The notes below the pieces were generated by a model. That model ran no database searches, had not been told where the DNA came from, and was given only the letters and a program-made list of their open reading frames with translations. Source: Pseudoips prasinana (Eukaryota > Arthropoda > Insecta > Lepidoptera > Nolidae). Taken from it: 64,000 bases of DNA. Below are positions 11,601-21,477 of the stretch, one piece after another (positions within the stretch are counted from its first letter, which is position 1; each line of letters opens with the position of its first letter). Where the stretch lies: contig OX621247.1 of NCBI GenBank assembly GCA_951640165.1, positions 27,440,001 to 27,504,000 on the forward strand, written 5' to 3'. Both the position numbers and the translations under genes were made by a program.

Positions 11601-14600
11601 GTCTTGTACTTGTGAATATAAATAGTGTGCGATACTTAAGGCCTAGATTTCAGCGCGCAAGCATCTCGCTCGGACATTTAGATATTTAACATGCTATAAA
11701 ATAATTGTATGCATTTCCAAATAATAGTTAAAAAATATGAAACTGACTTCAAATTTTCTTGTTGACAGTCGATCGGAATATTATTATATAATAATTTACA
11801 TGTCTATGGTCCCATGTAAACTTTATTCCAATTGATTCCGATTCCGAAAGCATTGATGCAAACAAGGAAGAAATCAGGTCACATAATACTCAAAAAACAT
11901 AAACTTCTTTGGAATTCGGTAAAAGTGTGCTTCAGGTATTTTGTGTGTGTGATTAATATTCCGAAATATATAAAATATGTTTTCTCTGTTATATTTTTTT
12001 TTTATTTTAGTGATTTCTTCACATTAAAAGTTTCGCATTCTTTTGTTTCAGCCGAACTCATTGGCCGCCACAATAATTCTTCAGAGCCAAGTCCTGTCAC
12101 CAGCCATCCATTTAAATAAACACAAGGCATTCGGCAAACCTGAAAGGTACGTATCTTATTTATACGATTCTGTAAACACGCTCCCTGCAACTGAGGGTCA
12201 AGAAGTCAATAATCGCCAATATGAAAGGTGTACCATAAGTATTGGAGAAAACTTAATCATCTAAGTACCATCATCATCCACTACATCATCTACCCATGAA
12301 ACTAACGGAATATTTATTTTTGTATAATTTGCATTTTGATGGCTTACACATTGTTCGGTCTCATGATCAAATAGAGCTCGTAAAGTTACGTTCACTACAT
12401 ATTTATGTTACAACTTGTATAAGTGTTGACTCGGGCGTTGACTTGTTCAAGTCCAGTAGGCCTCTGACATGGCTTACTGACTGTTTTCTGACGACAGCAA
12501 CTGGGACCGACAGCTTAACTTGCCCTCCGAAGCATGGTGATGTGCAGAAGTTAAGCCACTTTGGCGGTCGACCATCCATAGACTGACGCATGACTAGGTG
12601 TTTAACTGTCTGCCTGTTTAAAGCTCGTACATGTTTGTGATCTAAATCCGTTCGTTATAGGCTGTTTTCGTGATTCAAAAACCATCCTAAGAAACTGGAT
12701 TCATCGCAGCACAGGCACAAGTCGTCTAATAAATTAGGTTCTTCCTCTGGGGTTCGAATCTCAGATCGGGCGACTAGTAACGTGGAGATGCATGAGAGGG
12801 CTTTGTATTTAGGGACGTTTAGTGCAACTATACTTCTAGTTTAATTCGTCGGGTCCGATTGAGGATCAATCAGTGTGGGAATCTCAGCTATACGAATGCG
12901 TACTTAAGGTCATGAAGAGCGATGGAAATATCCTACCGCTTCCCACCATAAGATCGAATTTAGGAACAGCGCTACCCACATCTAGCGTATTCAGAAATGA
13001 AAAGGAATGTTTACTGCATGATATTCCGAAGCAAATACCTATAATTAAATTTAAACCGTGAGGCCGCATAACGTGAGATTAGTCGATAGCATAGAGGTTA
13101 TACCGTAGGACTGTGGAGTGAGCGATCTGGAGTTCAAACTCAAGTTGCGCACTACTGACTTTACGAATTAAAAATTTATTATATCGTACTTGATACGGTG
13201 AAGGTAAACATCGTGATAAAACATGCAGGCATTTGCCCCATTTGGATCGTTGTACATGTTTTAAATTAAGTTAAGTTATTTTATTTATCTGTTAATTCTG
13301 AGCATACTTTGCTTATTAGTTCATTTTTCAGGAACGCGTTCTGCGGCAAAAGGAAATGGTCACACCGAGACAAAGGAGATGGTTGCGAGATGAGAGAACG
13401 TTCCTTCAGTGGCGGATGCACTTCAAAATCAGCGTTCTTCTCGAGAAATGACTTTAAATCTAAAAAATATGACACGGATCTACCTAAAAAAGAGTTAGTA
13501 CTTCAACCGGGGAAAATTGTATTAAAATCTGTGAATACAGAAGAAGCTAAACCTGCCACTTTGACTAACACACCATCCTTGCCAGGCAGTTCAAGTTTCA
13601 ATTTCGTGTATAAAAATTCTTCCAAGAACGGCATTCCGACAATGTCCAAAATGACAGGGTATAAAATAACTACAGACTTGCCGCCATTCTTCAACCCCAC
13701 TACAAGTACAGGAAAAAACAGTTTTGACAGTAAATATTACAGAAAATTGAAAATGTTGAATAAGAGCTATCCTCCTAACTCATTAAGGAATCCCTTACAG
13801 TTTGACGATTCCAATAGTGGAATGGATTGCGCGGGCAATGAGTCGAGTTCCCTTAGTAGTAGCGATTCTGACGGAGTAGTCACGAACGATAGTGACAGAG
13901 AAGGTGACGATGAACTAACAGACTGGCCTGGCATTGAAGAGCTAAAAGTTTTTAATAAAAGCTTGACGTTTAAAACGTCGAAAACTGTTAATAACAATTC
14001 TCCTAAATCAGCTAGCAGTATGCCACCGCCTAAACGGCTGAAAAAAGAAAAATTACTTGTCAAAAGTGGTTGGGCTAGTTGCAAAAACAGATTCAAAAAG
14101 AAGCGAGCGAAAGTCGATTCCGGAAATGACGACGATGCCATGATGTCCGACTCAAAAACCGTCGTTGATCTAGAAGAGGAGTTGGTGTCTAAGGAGAACA
14201 GAGATATCCTCCAACCTCATTCATCTTTCAGCAGTTTCAGCGATATAAAAAACGCTGGAGTCTCTGGGCAGAATGCGAATGAAACGTTTTTTCATTCCTT
14301 TCAGGCCTTTCAGGAGAAATCGTCGCAGCAGGAGGAATCTTTCAATCAGACACCGCGCACGAATTTTTCGCTACAGAAAACATCATCGAGCGATCTTAAT
14401 TTGAGCGAAAAATCGCCGCAAAGTGATCATTATTATAGTGAACATTCAATGGGTAATGCTGGAGTGACTGAAGTTAGAGAAATAAGGGCTGGTTGTAGGC
14501 GAATAAGAGATGAAAGGCCGGGGTTTTTAATACTTAGTGCGGCAAATGAACAACTCTCGAAGTTCCTTCAAGACTCTTGCCAAACGGAACTCAAGCTGCC

Positions 14601-17600
14601 AAGTTTTCATGACCCTGAAGAGAAGGAGAAATTGGAGTCGCTAGCAAAGCTGTATTCTTTGGAGCTTCAAGTTGAAATGGGTCGTCCAGTTTTGAGGAAA
14701 ACCAGGTAAATACATTTGATTTATTGATTCTATCTGTAGTCAATTCTTGGAGTTGGTCACAAAATTTGTGAACCTAATTTTGCGCTGAATATAAACTATA
14801 TTGTAAAGTTCCACACTGGGTTACGGTACTTGCGGCAAACTTCTTAAGTTATGTAATGTCATTAATCTTTAGTTAAAAGTGAAATTTAAATAAAAAATAT
14901 ATATATATACGGTGTTACATAAATAGTGGACGTAACTTATGGAATTTAATGAAACTTAATAATGTTACATCAACCAAAAGATGGAGTTCCCATACAAGGT
15001 TTAACGATCAGCTGATGCATTTTGTACGGGTAGCTAAAAAACCATTTTTCGTTTCACAAACTGGTTTTTTTTATTGGTTCATATTCATAGGTAGATAACG
15101 CTCCCCTTTGTGATAGTGGCGGTTAAATTACGTCCACTATCTATATTATACCTTGTATTATACGCTAAATTAATTCAATATGTAGATAAAACTTATGCTG
15201 ATGGAACAATGTTGTGGACACCGCAATAAGTCCAATGGGCTTCAGCATTTAACGCATTAACTGGTAGTGTCAATATAGTTGCCACAGTATTTTGAACTCT
15301 CATAGTTTGTAATAAGAATCAAAATCAATCAATTAGAAACTTACCTCTTACCAGTTAAAGGGTTAAATGAAGTAACTTTTAAAGAGGTACAGCATAACAT
15401 TCTTTCGCTCTGAGAACAGGCTAACTAAACCTTACAGAATACTCTAGTTTAAAGCATTATTTCGTTCATAATATACAACATTATTACTGTTATATTCCTG
15501 CGCGTAAAGATTTCATGGGTTTCGGTAACAACCTACCATCAGGGGCTATGCTTCTTTTTAAACTCAGTTGTGTAAATTTGATTCACAAACATAGTACTAA
15601 TATTTAAACGTACTACTATATGATAACATATTTTATCAATTAGTTACACTCTAGACTCTGGGTACCACTCAAAGGGTCTGCCGCGAGTTACCTAAACCGC
15701 TGTTGTGTATGACCTTTATTATATTCGCAAATGGAAAGAAATAGTACGACTAACAACATATACAGAGATAAGATAAACTCGTTCTTAAACTGGAATATTC
15801 CAGAAATCAAGGTAGTAATAATATTTTATCTAAGTGCTTCAATACCAAAAAACTTGTGTGTGTACTTAAAGCTATTTGTTTGTAATTTACTTTACACTTA
15901 GCTATATACAGAGATGTACGTAATCGATTTAAATTAATTTGGCGTTATAAATGACGTGCAACAATTATGGCCCCATTTCATCCCATGGCGTGGAAGTCGA
16001 CCCGAGGGAATATCTACCAGAAAACAGGCAGCAGGGTCTCCCTGTATATTATAATGATCGTACTGAGATCGATTACTAATTCTCCTTTTAGTTGCTCGAT
16101 ATTTTGATGGGAATTTGAGTACGCCTTTTCAAAAATAAGCAATCTACCACAGAATTAAGATCTGGACTTAGGGATCAAATCTATTAAACCGAGGGCTACG
16201 CATTGGGATAATTTCACTTTGTGGTAATAATAGAATCATCAAAATATTTTCACAAGCAACGTGGTAATGCGAAAAAACATAAAGCCGAATCGATAACCTC
16301 TTTTTGTCGAAGTCTGGAAATAACTACCTTGTTTCCTAGTCTATTCTGAAAATATCTTATCAATGGTAGAATGCAATGTACTTGATGAATAAATTTCAAT
16401 TTCACGTACAAATTAGTTTCGTGATACGGTTATTGTAACTAATGTTTTATGTAAGACAAATGAAATAAGAACAATTGTGTAAATGATGCAACATGTTTGA
16501 TATTATCCCTTTTGCTATTCCAAGGGCAACAGATGTATTGTGCATATGTATATGTATGTACTAAGTATTAACTTGTGTAATTAAATGGGTTTTATTGAAT
16601 CTTGTGTCTTGGAGATTTGCATTTTTACGGACTGAACAGGGAATGTTCTCAATTGGTTCAGTATTTTTGTTTCAAGTATGTACAGACGCCAGCACATCCA
16701 GCTACCTCAATCTGTCAAATTTCTTTTTTAGATTTTCAACTTTATCACAAAAGCATAAGGTTCACTTTCAATTGGGGAAATTTGACAGATTGGGGTAGCT
16801 TGATGTGCTGGCGTCTGTACATGGATACTTGTACATGATTACTCTCGCGTTTGTGAGCCGTTTTTTTATAATTATTATTTTTATCCGAACAGGAATACTA
16901 TAATGAATGATGATGATAATGAATATAGAGATGATCGCATAGAAAATATCCGTTAATAATCTTAGGATCTATACAAATATTAAACTTTCGAAAATTTCTA
17001 AATATGCTTTTCTTAGAATTCATGATCGACATAGAATAGATATAACAGACAGAAGAGAATAGGTGATTGAAATGTTATGTAGGAACCATCATAGAATCCC
17101 TTAGTTGACCGACTGTTTGTGCTGCAAGCTAAGGAAAAACCAAACTTAAGTTACGGCAATCAAAAGATAGTGGAATTTTGGAATTCATGTGCGTATTAGA
17201 ATTTAATTTCCTATCTCTTATTTAAAACGGTGAAGGAACTCTGAGGAAACCTGCATGACTGAGATGTTGATCGAGACAGAATTAATAAATAAAAAAACAA
17301 CTCTGAACAAATCTTTATAAGAGAAAGTTTGTAATTGCTAGTTTCTCTTATAAAGATTTGCCCAGAATTTTGTTTGGTTTTTATTAACGTTTGTATTTCT
17401 CATAACTTAAGTAATCAAAAACAAATCATTATAAGAGAATTATAAACTTGGCTTCAGCTTAGAAACACACAGATCTGCGTGTTGCTGAGTTTGGCTTCAA
17501 CTGAGCAACACGCAGATTTGTTTGGCACATTAGGTACATCATACAAGTACAGTTTTTAAACTGCCTGTATTTTATATATCATTGCATTATAGGCCTAATA

Positions 17601-17950
17601 TAATTCACGCAATATGACAATTAGTTCCTCTAGATCTCCTGAAAATACGTCCTGTAGAATATAATTAATCATATTTCTCAAAATGTATTTATATTTCCAG
17701 CAACACAATGCAGGCGATCCGTGTCGAACATTCCTACCACAACTTTCCCTCGGACCACAAGCGACGTTGCTATGGTGACGATACCGACACGAGTCTGTCA
17801 CTTAGCGACCAAAATTCCGTGAATTCCATCAACGATTTGGACGATACCGATGTTCGGAGGGATTGTGATTTAACCCCCCAAGATTTAGTGGACACTTTCT
17901 CACATACGTTGGTGGATAAGTCATTGTTGCATCCCGGTGAAATTGATTAA
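5558..17950 (+). CDS. GPATCH2: GPATCH2-family protein (G patch domain-containing protein 2 homologue), five exons
   Basis: Exons 5558-5669, 10937-11232, 12052-12146, 13332-14705 and 17701-17950 join with GT/AG sites and matching phases (1, 0, 2, 2) into one 708-residue frame. The N-terminus (MERLSHDLNLALEES) resembles the vertebrate GPATCH2 start, followed by a basic RRKLGLRRRTR stretch. A serine/acidic motif SDSDD, a basic RRKRKYKKM patch and the block SSSLSSSDSDG..TNDSDREGDDE..DW (near residue 340) match the same family in order. After GCRRIRDERPGF a C-terminal segment (about 600-655) could be R3H-like. Family members are nuclear, RNA-processing-linked proteins. The family's glycine-rich G-patch is not visible in these exons, so it may be lost in this lineage or lie in an exon I missed. 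The protein is mostly low-complexity and nuclear-looking. A partial second copy lies at 50145-54751. Confidence 0.8.
5888..5982. repeat. Inverted repeat (MITE core) in intron 1
   Basis: CCCAGGGACTTTCCTA at 5888 pairs with TAGGAAAGTCCCTGGG ending at 5982, and the pairing continues through GATATTGGAA..TTCCAATATC (about 40-base arms with one or two mismatches). Sequence just outside (GTACATCAGCTGATGTACTT) recurs in related form near 10145 (GCATCAGCTGATAATT) and 15008, so it probably belongs to a larger MITE family. Confidence 0.7.
5983..6344. other. Intron 1, nothing recognised
   Basis: AT-rich intron between the inverted repeat and a SINE. No coding or structured element can be supported. Confidence 0.5.
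6345..6560 (-). mobile_element. tRNA-derived SINE (family 1), reverse orientation
   Basis: The reverse complement matches the SINE copies at 25835 and 33693: a box-B-like GGTTCCAATCCCGG, GTGCAAATATTTGTGTGATG, CATGGATGTTTTCTAT, GGTACCCATAGTACAAGC and the 3' phrase TGTGTGACATTGTCCC followed by ATTATTATT. The tRNA-like head is partly diverged. It lies in GPATCH2 intron 1. Confidence 0.75.
6608..6718 (-). mobile_element. tRNA-derived SINE (family 2) fragment, reverse orientation
   Basis: The reverse complement begins GACTGCATATGTGGCACACC and runs to CATGACTATTTGTGTGATC. It follows the layout of the family 2 SINE at 9825 (TGACTGCATGTGTGGTGCAG ... ACTATTTGTGTGACCC) but with many substitutions. Confidence 0.55.
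6719..8840. other. Intron 1 with a decayed transposon tail near 7150-7480
   Basis: Mostly unremarkable AT-rich intron. The part 7150-7480 has phrases typical of 3' ends of lepidopteran dispersed repeats: AGCTGCACCAGCGGTTTCGC at its start and ATCGGTTCAGTAGTTTAGAC near its end. A short duplicated phrase (AGATTAATACATATT) is at 8212-8250. No exon is seen. Confidence 0.45.
8840..9145 (+). mobile_element. 3' portion of a dispersed repeat (same family as 43780-44090)
   Basis: CTAGCTGTGTGTAGCCCAGG, GATAGCGTGATAATATGTAG, GTTGACCCGACCTCTTCGTA, GTTTAGCCCAGACATACATA and TCAATGTACAGTTTTGACCT all have reverse-complement counterparts in order at 43780-44090. The family is probably a non-LTR element tail or non-autonomous element. 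No frame is present. Confidence 0.65.
9400..9460 (+). mobile_element. LINE 3'-tail signature fragment
   Basis: CATCATCAGCCTGATATTGT followed by CCACTGCTGGACATAAGCC is the short tail signature shared by many lepidopteran LINE ends. Compare CCTGATATCGTCCAATGCTG at about 29009 and GTCCACTGATGGACATAGG in the array at 36661-37330 (reverse strand). Only the fragment is visible. Confidence 0.45.
9461..9824. other. Intron 1, nothing recognised
   Basis: AT-rich; no exon, repeat structure or RNA gene can be supported. Confidence 0.5.
9825..10001 (+). mobile_element. tRNA-derived SINE (family 2)
   Basis: The head TGACTGCATGTGTGGTGCAG is box-A-like, and GCGGGTTCGAGTACCGC is a box-B-like segment about 50 bases further on. 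The body is ACTATTTGTGTGACCC and CCCTAGTGCGGGCGTTGTCT, with an A-rich tail (TAAAAAAAAA). A second copy is at 44503-44688. The pol III boxes are inherited from a tRNA; this is not a tRNA gene because no cloverleaf forms downstream of the head. Confidence 0.8.
10002..10936. other. Remainder of intron 1
   Basis: Around 10100-10190 there is a decayed MITE piece (CATTGTTTGCATTCCCATAC, GCATCAGCTGATAATTATTC) similar to sequence at 14980-15050. Around 10685-10800 a repeat tail (GAGCGGGCGTCCTAACACAG ... TTTTTATTTATTTATTA) precedes the exon 2 acceptor. No further exon is visible. Confidence 0.4.
10545..10588 (+). repeat. (CA)n microsatellite
   Basis: A CA-rich run with CATA, CGCA and CCCA interruptions lies in GPATCH2 intron 1. 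Confidence 0.85.
10937..11232 (+). CDS. GPATCH2: GPATCH2-like exon 2
   Basis: The acceptor is TTACAG^CA and the donor is GAG^GTGCGA. It encodes about 99 residues with SDSDDPHL, ESDSFNEN and RRKRKYKKMPVE. These align in order with the SDSDD / ESD / RRRRKVKRMAV stretch of vertebrate GPATCH2. It ends in phase 0. Confidence 0.8.
11233..12051. other. Intron 2
   Basis: AT-rich intron starting GTGCGA and ending TTTTGTTTCAG. No repeat or exon is recognised in it. Confidence 0.6.
12052..12146 (+). CDS. GPATCH2: GPATCH2-like exon 3
   Basis: The acceptor TTTTGTTTCAG lies before 12052 and the strong donor AAAG^GTACGT after 12146. The 95 bases read PNSLAATIILQSQV...KAFGKPE and leave phase 2, completed by G at 13332 to give arginine. 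Confidence 0.7.
12419..12606 (+). mobile_element. Dispersed repeat with GACCGACAGCTTAAC core, in intron 3
   Basis: The order GTGTTGACTCGGGCGTTGAC, AGGCCTCTGACATGGCTTAC, GGGACCGACAGCTTAACTTG, CCCTCCGAAGC, CACTTTGGCGGTCGACCATC recurs, reversed, at about 42085-42290 and, partly palindromised, at 49150-49430. The 49150 copy and this one each lie just upstream of a duplication breakpoint (12670 and 49483). Confidence 0.65.
12690..13160 (+). mobile_element. Two degenerate tRNA-like (SINE) remnants in intron 3
   Basis: GGGGTTCGAATCTCAGATCG near 12751 and GGAGTTCAAACTCAAGTTGC near 13130 look like decayed box B segments. TAGCATAGAGGTTATACCGT near 13088 looks like box A. Both also occur in duplicate copy 2. 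They are too decayed to assign to a family. Confidence 0.3.
13332..14705 (+). CDS. GPATCH2: GPATCH2-like exon 4 (main exon)
   Basis: The acceptor is CATTTTTCAG^G and the donor ACCAG^GTAAAT. The 1374-base exon carries RNAFCGKRKWSHRDKGD, the acidic SSSLSSSDSDG block, lysine-rich PPKRLKKEKLL and FKKKRAK patches (nuclear-localisation-like), and the RIRDERPGF segment. It is open over its full length in this copy. The duplicate at 50145-51519 has one extra base. Confidence 0.85.
16681..16819. mobile_element. Palindromic MITE, TACAGACGCCAGCACATC ends
   Basis: TACAGACGCCAGCACATCCA at 16681 mirrors GATGTGCTGGCGTCTGTA ending at 16819, with inner pairing CAATCTGTCAAATTTC / AAATTTGACAGATTGG. It is about 139 bases long and likely TA-flanked (mariner/Tc1-type size, superfamily uncertain). 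A duplicate lies at 53491-53629. Its terminus also sits inside the MITE of 3526-3739. Confidence 0.75.
17307..17521. repeat. Two adjacent hairpins in intron 4
   Basis: Hairpin one: CAAATCTTTATAAGAGAAA against TTTCTCTTATAAAGATTTG (17309-17361). Hairpin two: CAGATCTGCGTGTTGCT against AGCAACACGCAGATTTG (17470-17520). Another AATCATTATAAGAGAATTAT lies between them. This is the layout of a nested foldback repeat. Copy 2 has the same at about 54108-54322. Confidence 0.65.
17701..17950 (+). CDS. GPATCH2: GPATCH2-like exon 5 (terminal)
   Basis: The acceptor TATTTCCAG lies before 17701 and restores the frame as AG+C. It encodes SNTMQAIRVEHSYHNF..., an acidic LSLSDQNSVNSINDLDD stretch and a C-terminus ending HPGEID, stop TAA 17948-17950. 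A possible ATTAAA poly(A) signal is at 18046. Confidence 0.8.
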
Positions 17951-17999
17951 ATCAATCGGACGATATTAAGTCTTGTTGTGAACAAGTTTTGGTTTGCCC

Positions 18000-18784
18000 T
18001 CTAGGACTTAGTAACTCTAAGTTACGATATTATTAGGATACATTTATTAAACTGTGTATATGTGACGATACAAATGATTTTTTAGAAGGATACAGTGTGG
18101 ACAATTGGTGATAAGATAAGTGTAATTTGCTGAGATTTTATTAGCTTCACTGCGGAACAATGATGGTACTCTGGGCCCTGTAATTGATATGTTAATCAAT
18201 AATATAGGACTCATTAGTCCATTGAAATGTTACATGAGCTTTACATTTTTGAGGATGCAATTTTATTTTTGGTTGTGGGGAAGCTTAATCCCAAGTTAGT
18301 GGCGCTGCCGCCCTTTTTCCTCGACCGCCATCTTGGCAAAAGGGGTGCAATCACGTTATCTCGGAAACTATGCGTCCTACAAAAAATTCGTTTAGACATA
18401 ATTTGTAGCAAATCGGTTCGCCTACAAATATCTCCCTATAACTTTGCCCTAAATTTAAAATTAAAGAAGTTATAAGCAAATAATGAGAAAATTTCTATTA
18501 AAATTTTCCTTCAGCTGTTCATTTTTTTAAGGTTAAGTTTCTATTGATCTCTCACACATGTCCCAAAAATAAAATTGCGTCCTCTAAAAAGCGCAATGTT
18601 AGGAATATTTTTGAACCAAACTATTGAGTTACGGCAATCAAAAGATCAGATACCTGCTACAACATCAAAAGATACGGCCGTTTAGGCTGCATATTTTGAC
18701 ACTGAAAGGTTAAATGGATTAGAGTAAATTTGTCAACATAAAAAGTCTGAAAAAGTCTTGGAGACTGGTTTCATACGATGGACG
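18000..18784 (+). other. GPATCH2 3' flank / probable 3' UTR
   Basis: Non-coding sequence after the stop at 17950. Candidate poly(A) signals are ATTAAA at 18046 and AATAAA at 18568. A short chance frame starts at 18227 but has no recognisable product. It is duplicated at 54801-55585. Confidence 0.5.
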
Positions 18785-19000
18785 TACAGTCAACAGCATA
18801 AGTAGATGATCAAAATCGGACCTGAGTTTTGAGTTTATGATGCTATTGGGCGGCAGTTTTCACTAGTTAATATTTTTTACACTTAACACTCACGCACACC
18901 TTCAACTAGATACTCTTCACCACCACACTATTTTGTCGCAATTTATGATAATTAGTATTGAATATCCGACTTTGATCATCTACTTTTGCTGTTGACTGTA
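18785..19000. mobile_element. TIR element, TACAGTCAACAGCA ends
   Basis: TACAGTCAACAGCATAAGTA GATGATCAAA at 18785 mirrors TTTGATCATCTACTTTTGCT GTTGACTGTA ending at 19000, with arms of about 35 bases. The interior has no frame. It resembles in style the TACAGTCAGCACC element at 3526. A duplicate lies at 55586-55801. Confidence 0.75.
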
Positions 19001-20245
19001 CAAGTTTGTACAGAAGCCTTGATACGCGAGTCCTGGCTGATTTTCTTTTATCAAATTACAAAGAAATACAGTATGTCGTAGTAATTTAACATATTTCAAT
19101 GTCAATCGCACCTATGTACCGCAGTAAAGTTAAAAGTAAAAATCACTTGTGCGTCAATTGAATAATAGTCTAAAATATATGTGTATAAAAGTATGTCAAT
19201 GACTATATTTGAAAAAAATTTTGATTAAAAACTTACTTACGGTAAGGCTGGCAACGTTGCAATTTAGTGTCATATATATGGATAAAAAAATATTTGTTGT
19301 AAAGACTAAGGATAATTCTATAATTAAAATGTGACATTGTTTTGCGGTGTTGCTAGTTATTTGTGATAAGATGTAAATTGGTTTCCTTACTATATAGGCC
19401 ATATCATTGTATTTAATGATATTTTAAGATAGACCTAAATTATGTTTTCTGTAATATAGACAAATATTATAAAAGTTTTTTTATCCATATGTCTCTGTGA
19501 GATTTTTGATTGATATTTCATATTTATAAGAAATACGATGGTATTTTTGTGTCTCCTACACGGATTTAGATGGACTTGTAAATGTTCACCGCTAGCATTC
19601 GATACTTGGAAGAATAGTTGGAGATTATGCTGTTGGGAATAGGCAGAGGGCATGGCGTCATGCATCCAATGCTCAAACAATTCTGAATTTTATTGAAGCT
19701 ATAAGACTAAGCAGTGAACTATAATATAGTCCAGGAGCTTTTCTATAAGAGATCAGAATTGGTCGAAGTAGCAAAGATGCGTAAGTAAAAGCCTAATTAA
19801 AATAATAATAATGGGTTCATTTTGACAATGGTTATCTTAATAATAGTTATTTAAATACAGACTGTTTTGATACTCCACACCATATGATAATATCTAACAT
19901 AGAATAAATATAAAAAGTTAACTTACATACATGTAACAATATAAGGTAGTTATTTTGAAGGTCATCGAAGGTCAACGATCGAAACCGTATTAAAATAAAA
20001 CCCTTATAATGTTAGAGTTTAAGTGCAGACTCGATAGCAATAGTATAATGCACAGAACGGCAACGTCGCGGTTGTCCGTTCCCGACCGAATATTTTCAAA
20101 ATTTTGGCGGGAAAACCGTATTTGGCTTATAATTTTGAAAGTAAAAGGCCAAGAGATTTGAAATTATGCCTCGTGTGTGCTCCAATTATAACATGTTATT
20201 TGATCTTTAAAAGAAAACTGCAACTTATATAATTACAGTAATTTA
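19001..20245. other. Intergenic AT-rich stretch
   Basis: No exon, RNA gene or clear element. Short chance frames occur on the - strand near 19196-19680. It is also present at 55802-57048. Confidence 0.5.
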
Positions 20246-20246
20246 C

Positions 20247-20620
20247 CATGTGTAAGCCCGTGTGACGTGGCCCCAGCTTACACATTACTTATTGCTTCGT
20301 AGCTCAAAAACTATTCGAGCTAAGGTTTTGAAAAATTTGGAGCCTAATGCTGCTGAGAATTTTGAGGTATAGTACATAATCGTAACTTAAATAATTACGA
20401 AGAAACACATGTGTAAGCCAGGGAGACGTGTCTCCCGCTCGCACATGGTTTTATGATCGTAGTTTAAATAATATTTGAGTGTGATGGTTAGATTTTTGGC
20501 TCTCATTGCTGCAATTATGAGTAAATTTTTTTACTATATTTTAAAACCCTCACATCACTGGTTTTGCCCCAACGGCATGTGTCAGCTGGAGACACGTTTG
20601 TCCAGCTTACACACATTCAA
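20247..20620. repeat. Three iterated palindromic TGTGTAAGC..GCTTACACA blocks
   Basis: Three blocks about 160 bases apart share the pattern TGTGTAAGC-(about 16-18)-GCTTACACA with a central GACGTG: near 20250, 20411 (right half GCTCGCACA) and 20578 (GTGTCAGCTGGAGACACG, then CAGCTTACACACA). Between blocks are TCGTAGCTCAAA / TCGTAGTTTAAA type phrases. It is a decayed tandem repeat. A duplicate lies at 57050-57420. Confidence 0.55.
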
Positions 20621-20756
20621 CAAATCATAGTAACGAAGTTGTGATTGCTCCAATTTTATGACTGAAACCTTAAATTGCTCCAATTATGCTTTAAAATATG
20701 GCATACTTAGACTTTCGATTATATCAATGAGGAAGCTGAGGACACACTCATCTGGG

Positions 20757-21477
20757 GGGCTACCGTATGTTGATTGTCATCGGCATTCAAATAGATGAAT
20801 GTTAAAAATTAATTAATCATTTGTTCACTCGGCTTCAACGTTAATATAGAACACCCATTTGAATACTACTTATATGTTTTATAATTGGCTAGTTTCCAGT
20901 GAGGTTGGCCACTATAGTGGAAATCGGCTAGAATCACCATTATTGTAATGCAATTTCGCTAGTCTTTCTAAATAATAAACCCAAATTCAATCAAACTGAC
21001 TTCCTAGAAATTACTCAGTTTTCTAAGTAGAAAGAGTTACTTAATTATACGGAGTTTTTACTGTTTCAAAGTAATATAAGAAAGTAAATATGTCTCGGAA
21101 ATCAGTGTTGAAATGAGACGTTATTGTAACAATAATATAAATTATAATTTAAAATATATAATATTCATTCAATTAATTGTTTTGTTCGCGTTCGACCACC
21201 ACAATCAACAATCCCGACCGATGCTGGAACCCTCAGGGGGGCCAACGCCTAAGAGCCGATTTCACCGTTAAAATTACGCGATCAATTGACGCTAAACTCA
21301 GTTCAGCGTCCTGTAGTGAGTGTAGCGAGTTTATTTTTAACGGTGAAATCGGCTCTTAAGTCGCCCATCATCGTGATCGGCGTTCAAATAGATGAATTAT
21401 TTAGTAATTTTTAACCTTCATCTATTTGAACGCCGATCAGAATCACGGTGTTTGGTGACTTAGTCGGTAGCCCCCTC
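20757..21477. mobile_element. GGGGGCTACCG-type MITE with nested palindrome
   Basis: It starts GGGGGGCTACCGTATG TTGA and ends GACTTAGTCGGTAGCCCCC. Inside are TCATCGGCATTCAAATAGAT, GTTAAAAATTAATTAATC and CGGCTTCAACGTT, as in the family members at 42657 and 46552. A foldback element (21249-21359) is inserted in it. The identity step of the large duplication falls inside this MITE (about 21430). Confidence 0.65.
21249..21359. mobile_element. Foldback MITE, CTAAGAGCCGATTTCACCG ends
   Basis: CTAAGAGCCGATTTCACCGT TAAAA at 21249 mirrors TTTTAACGGTGAAATCGGCT CTTAA at 21335-21359, flanking a ~60-base centre with GACGCTAAACTCAG. It is duplicated at 58052-58162. Confidence 0.75.

Larger units (their letters stand above)
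14706..17700. other. Intron 4
   Basis: A 3-kb AT-rich intron with GTAAAT donor and TTCCAG acceptor. It holds a (TA)n run near 14897, a MITE fragment at about 14985-15150 (TGGAGTTCCCATACAAGG, ATCAGCTGATGCATTTTGTA), the palindromic MITE at 16681-16819 and hairpins at 17307-17521. The rest (15150-16680) shows nothing recognisable. The whole intron recurs at 51520-54501. Confidence 0.6.
12670..21430. repeat. Segmental duplication, copy 1 (~8.76 kb)
   Basis: From GTGATTCAAAAACCATCC at 12670 the sequence matches 49483 onward nearly base for base, at an offset of 36801-36814. It covers the end of intron 3, exon 4, intron 4, exon 5 and 3.4 kb of downstream sequence. Only scattered substitutions and a few indels are seen, for example at 16229-16250 and 17040-17060. 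After about 21430 the similarity to 58230 onward drops to clearly more diverged sequence. The full gene lies in this copy. Confidence 0.9.

Noticed and set aside
12296..12586. 96-codon frame in GPATCH2 intron 3
   Set aside because: It lies in the GACCGACAG dispersed repeat; a chance frame.
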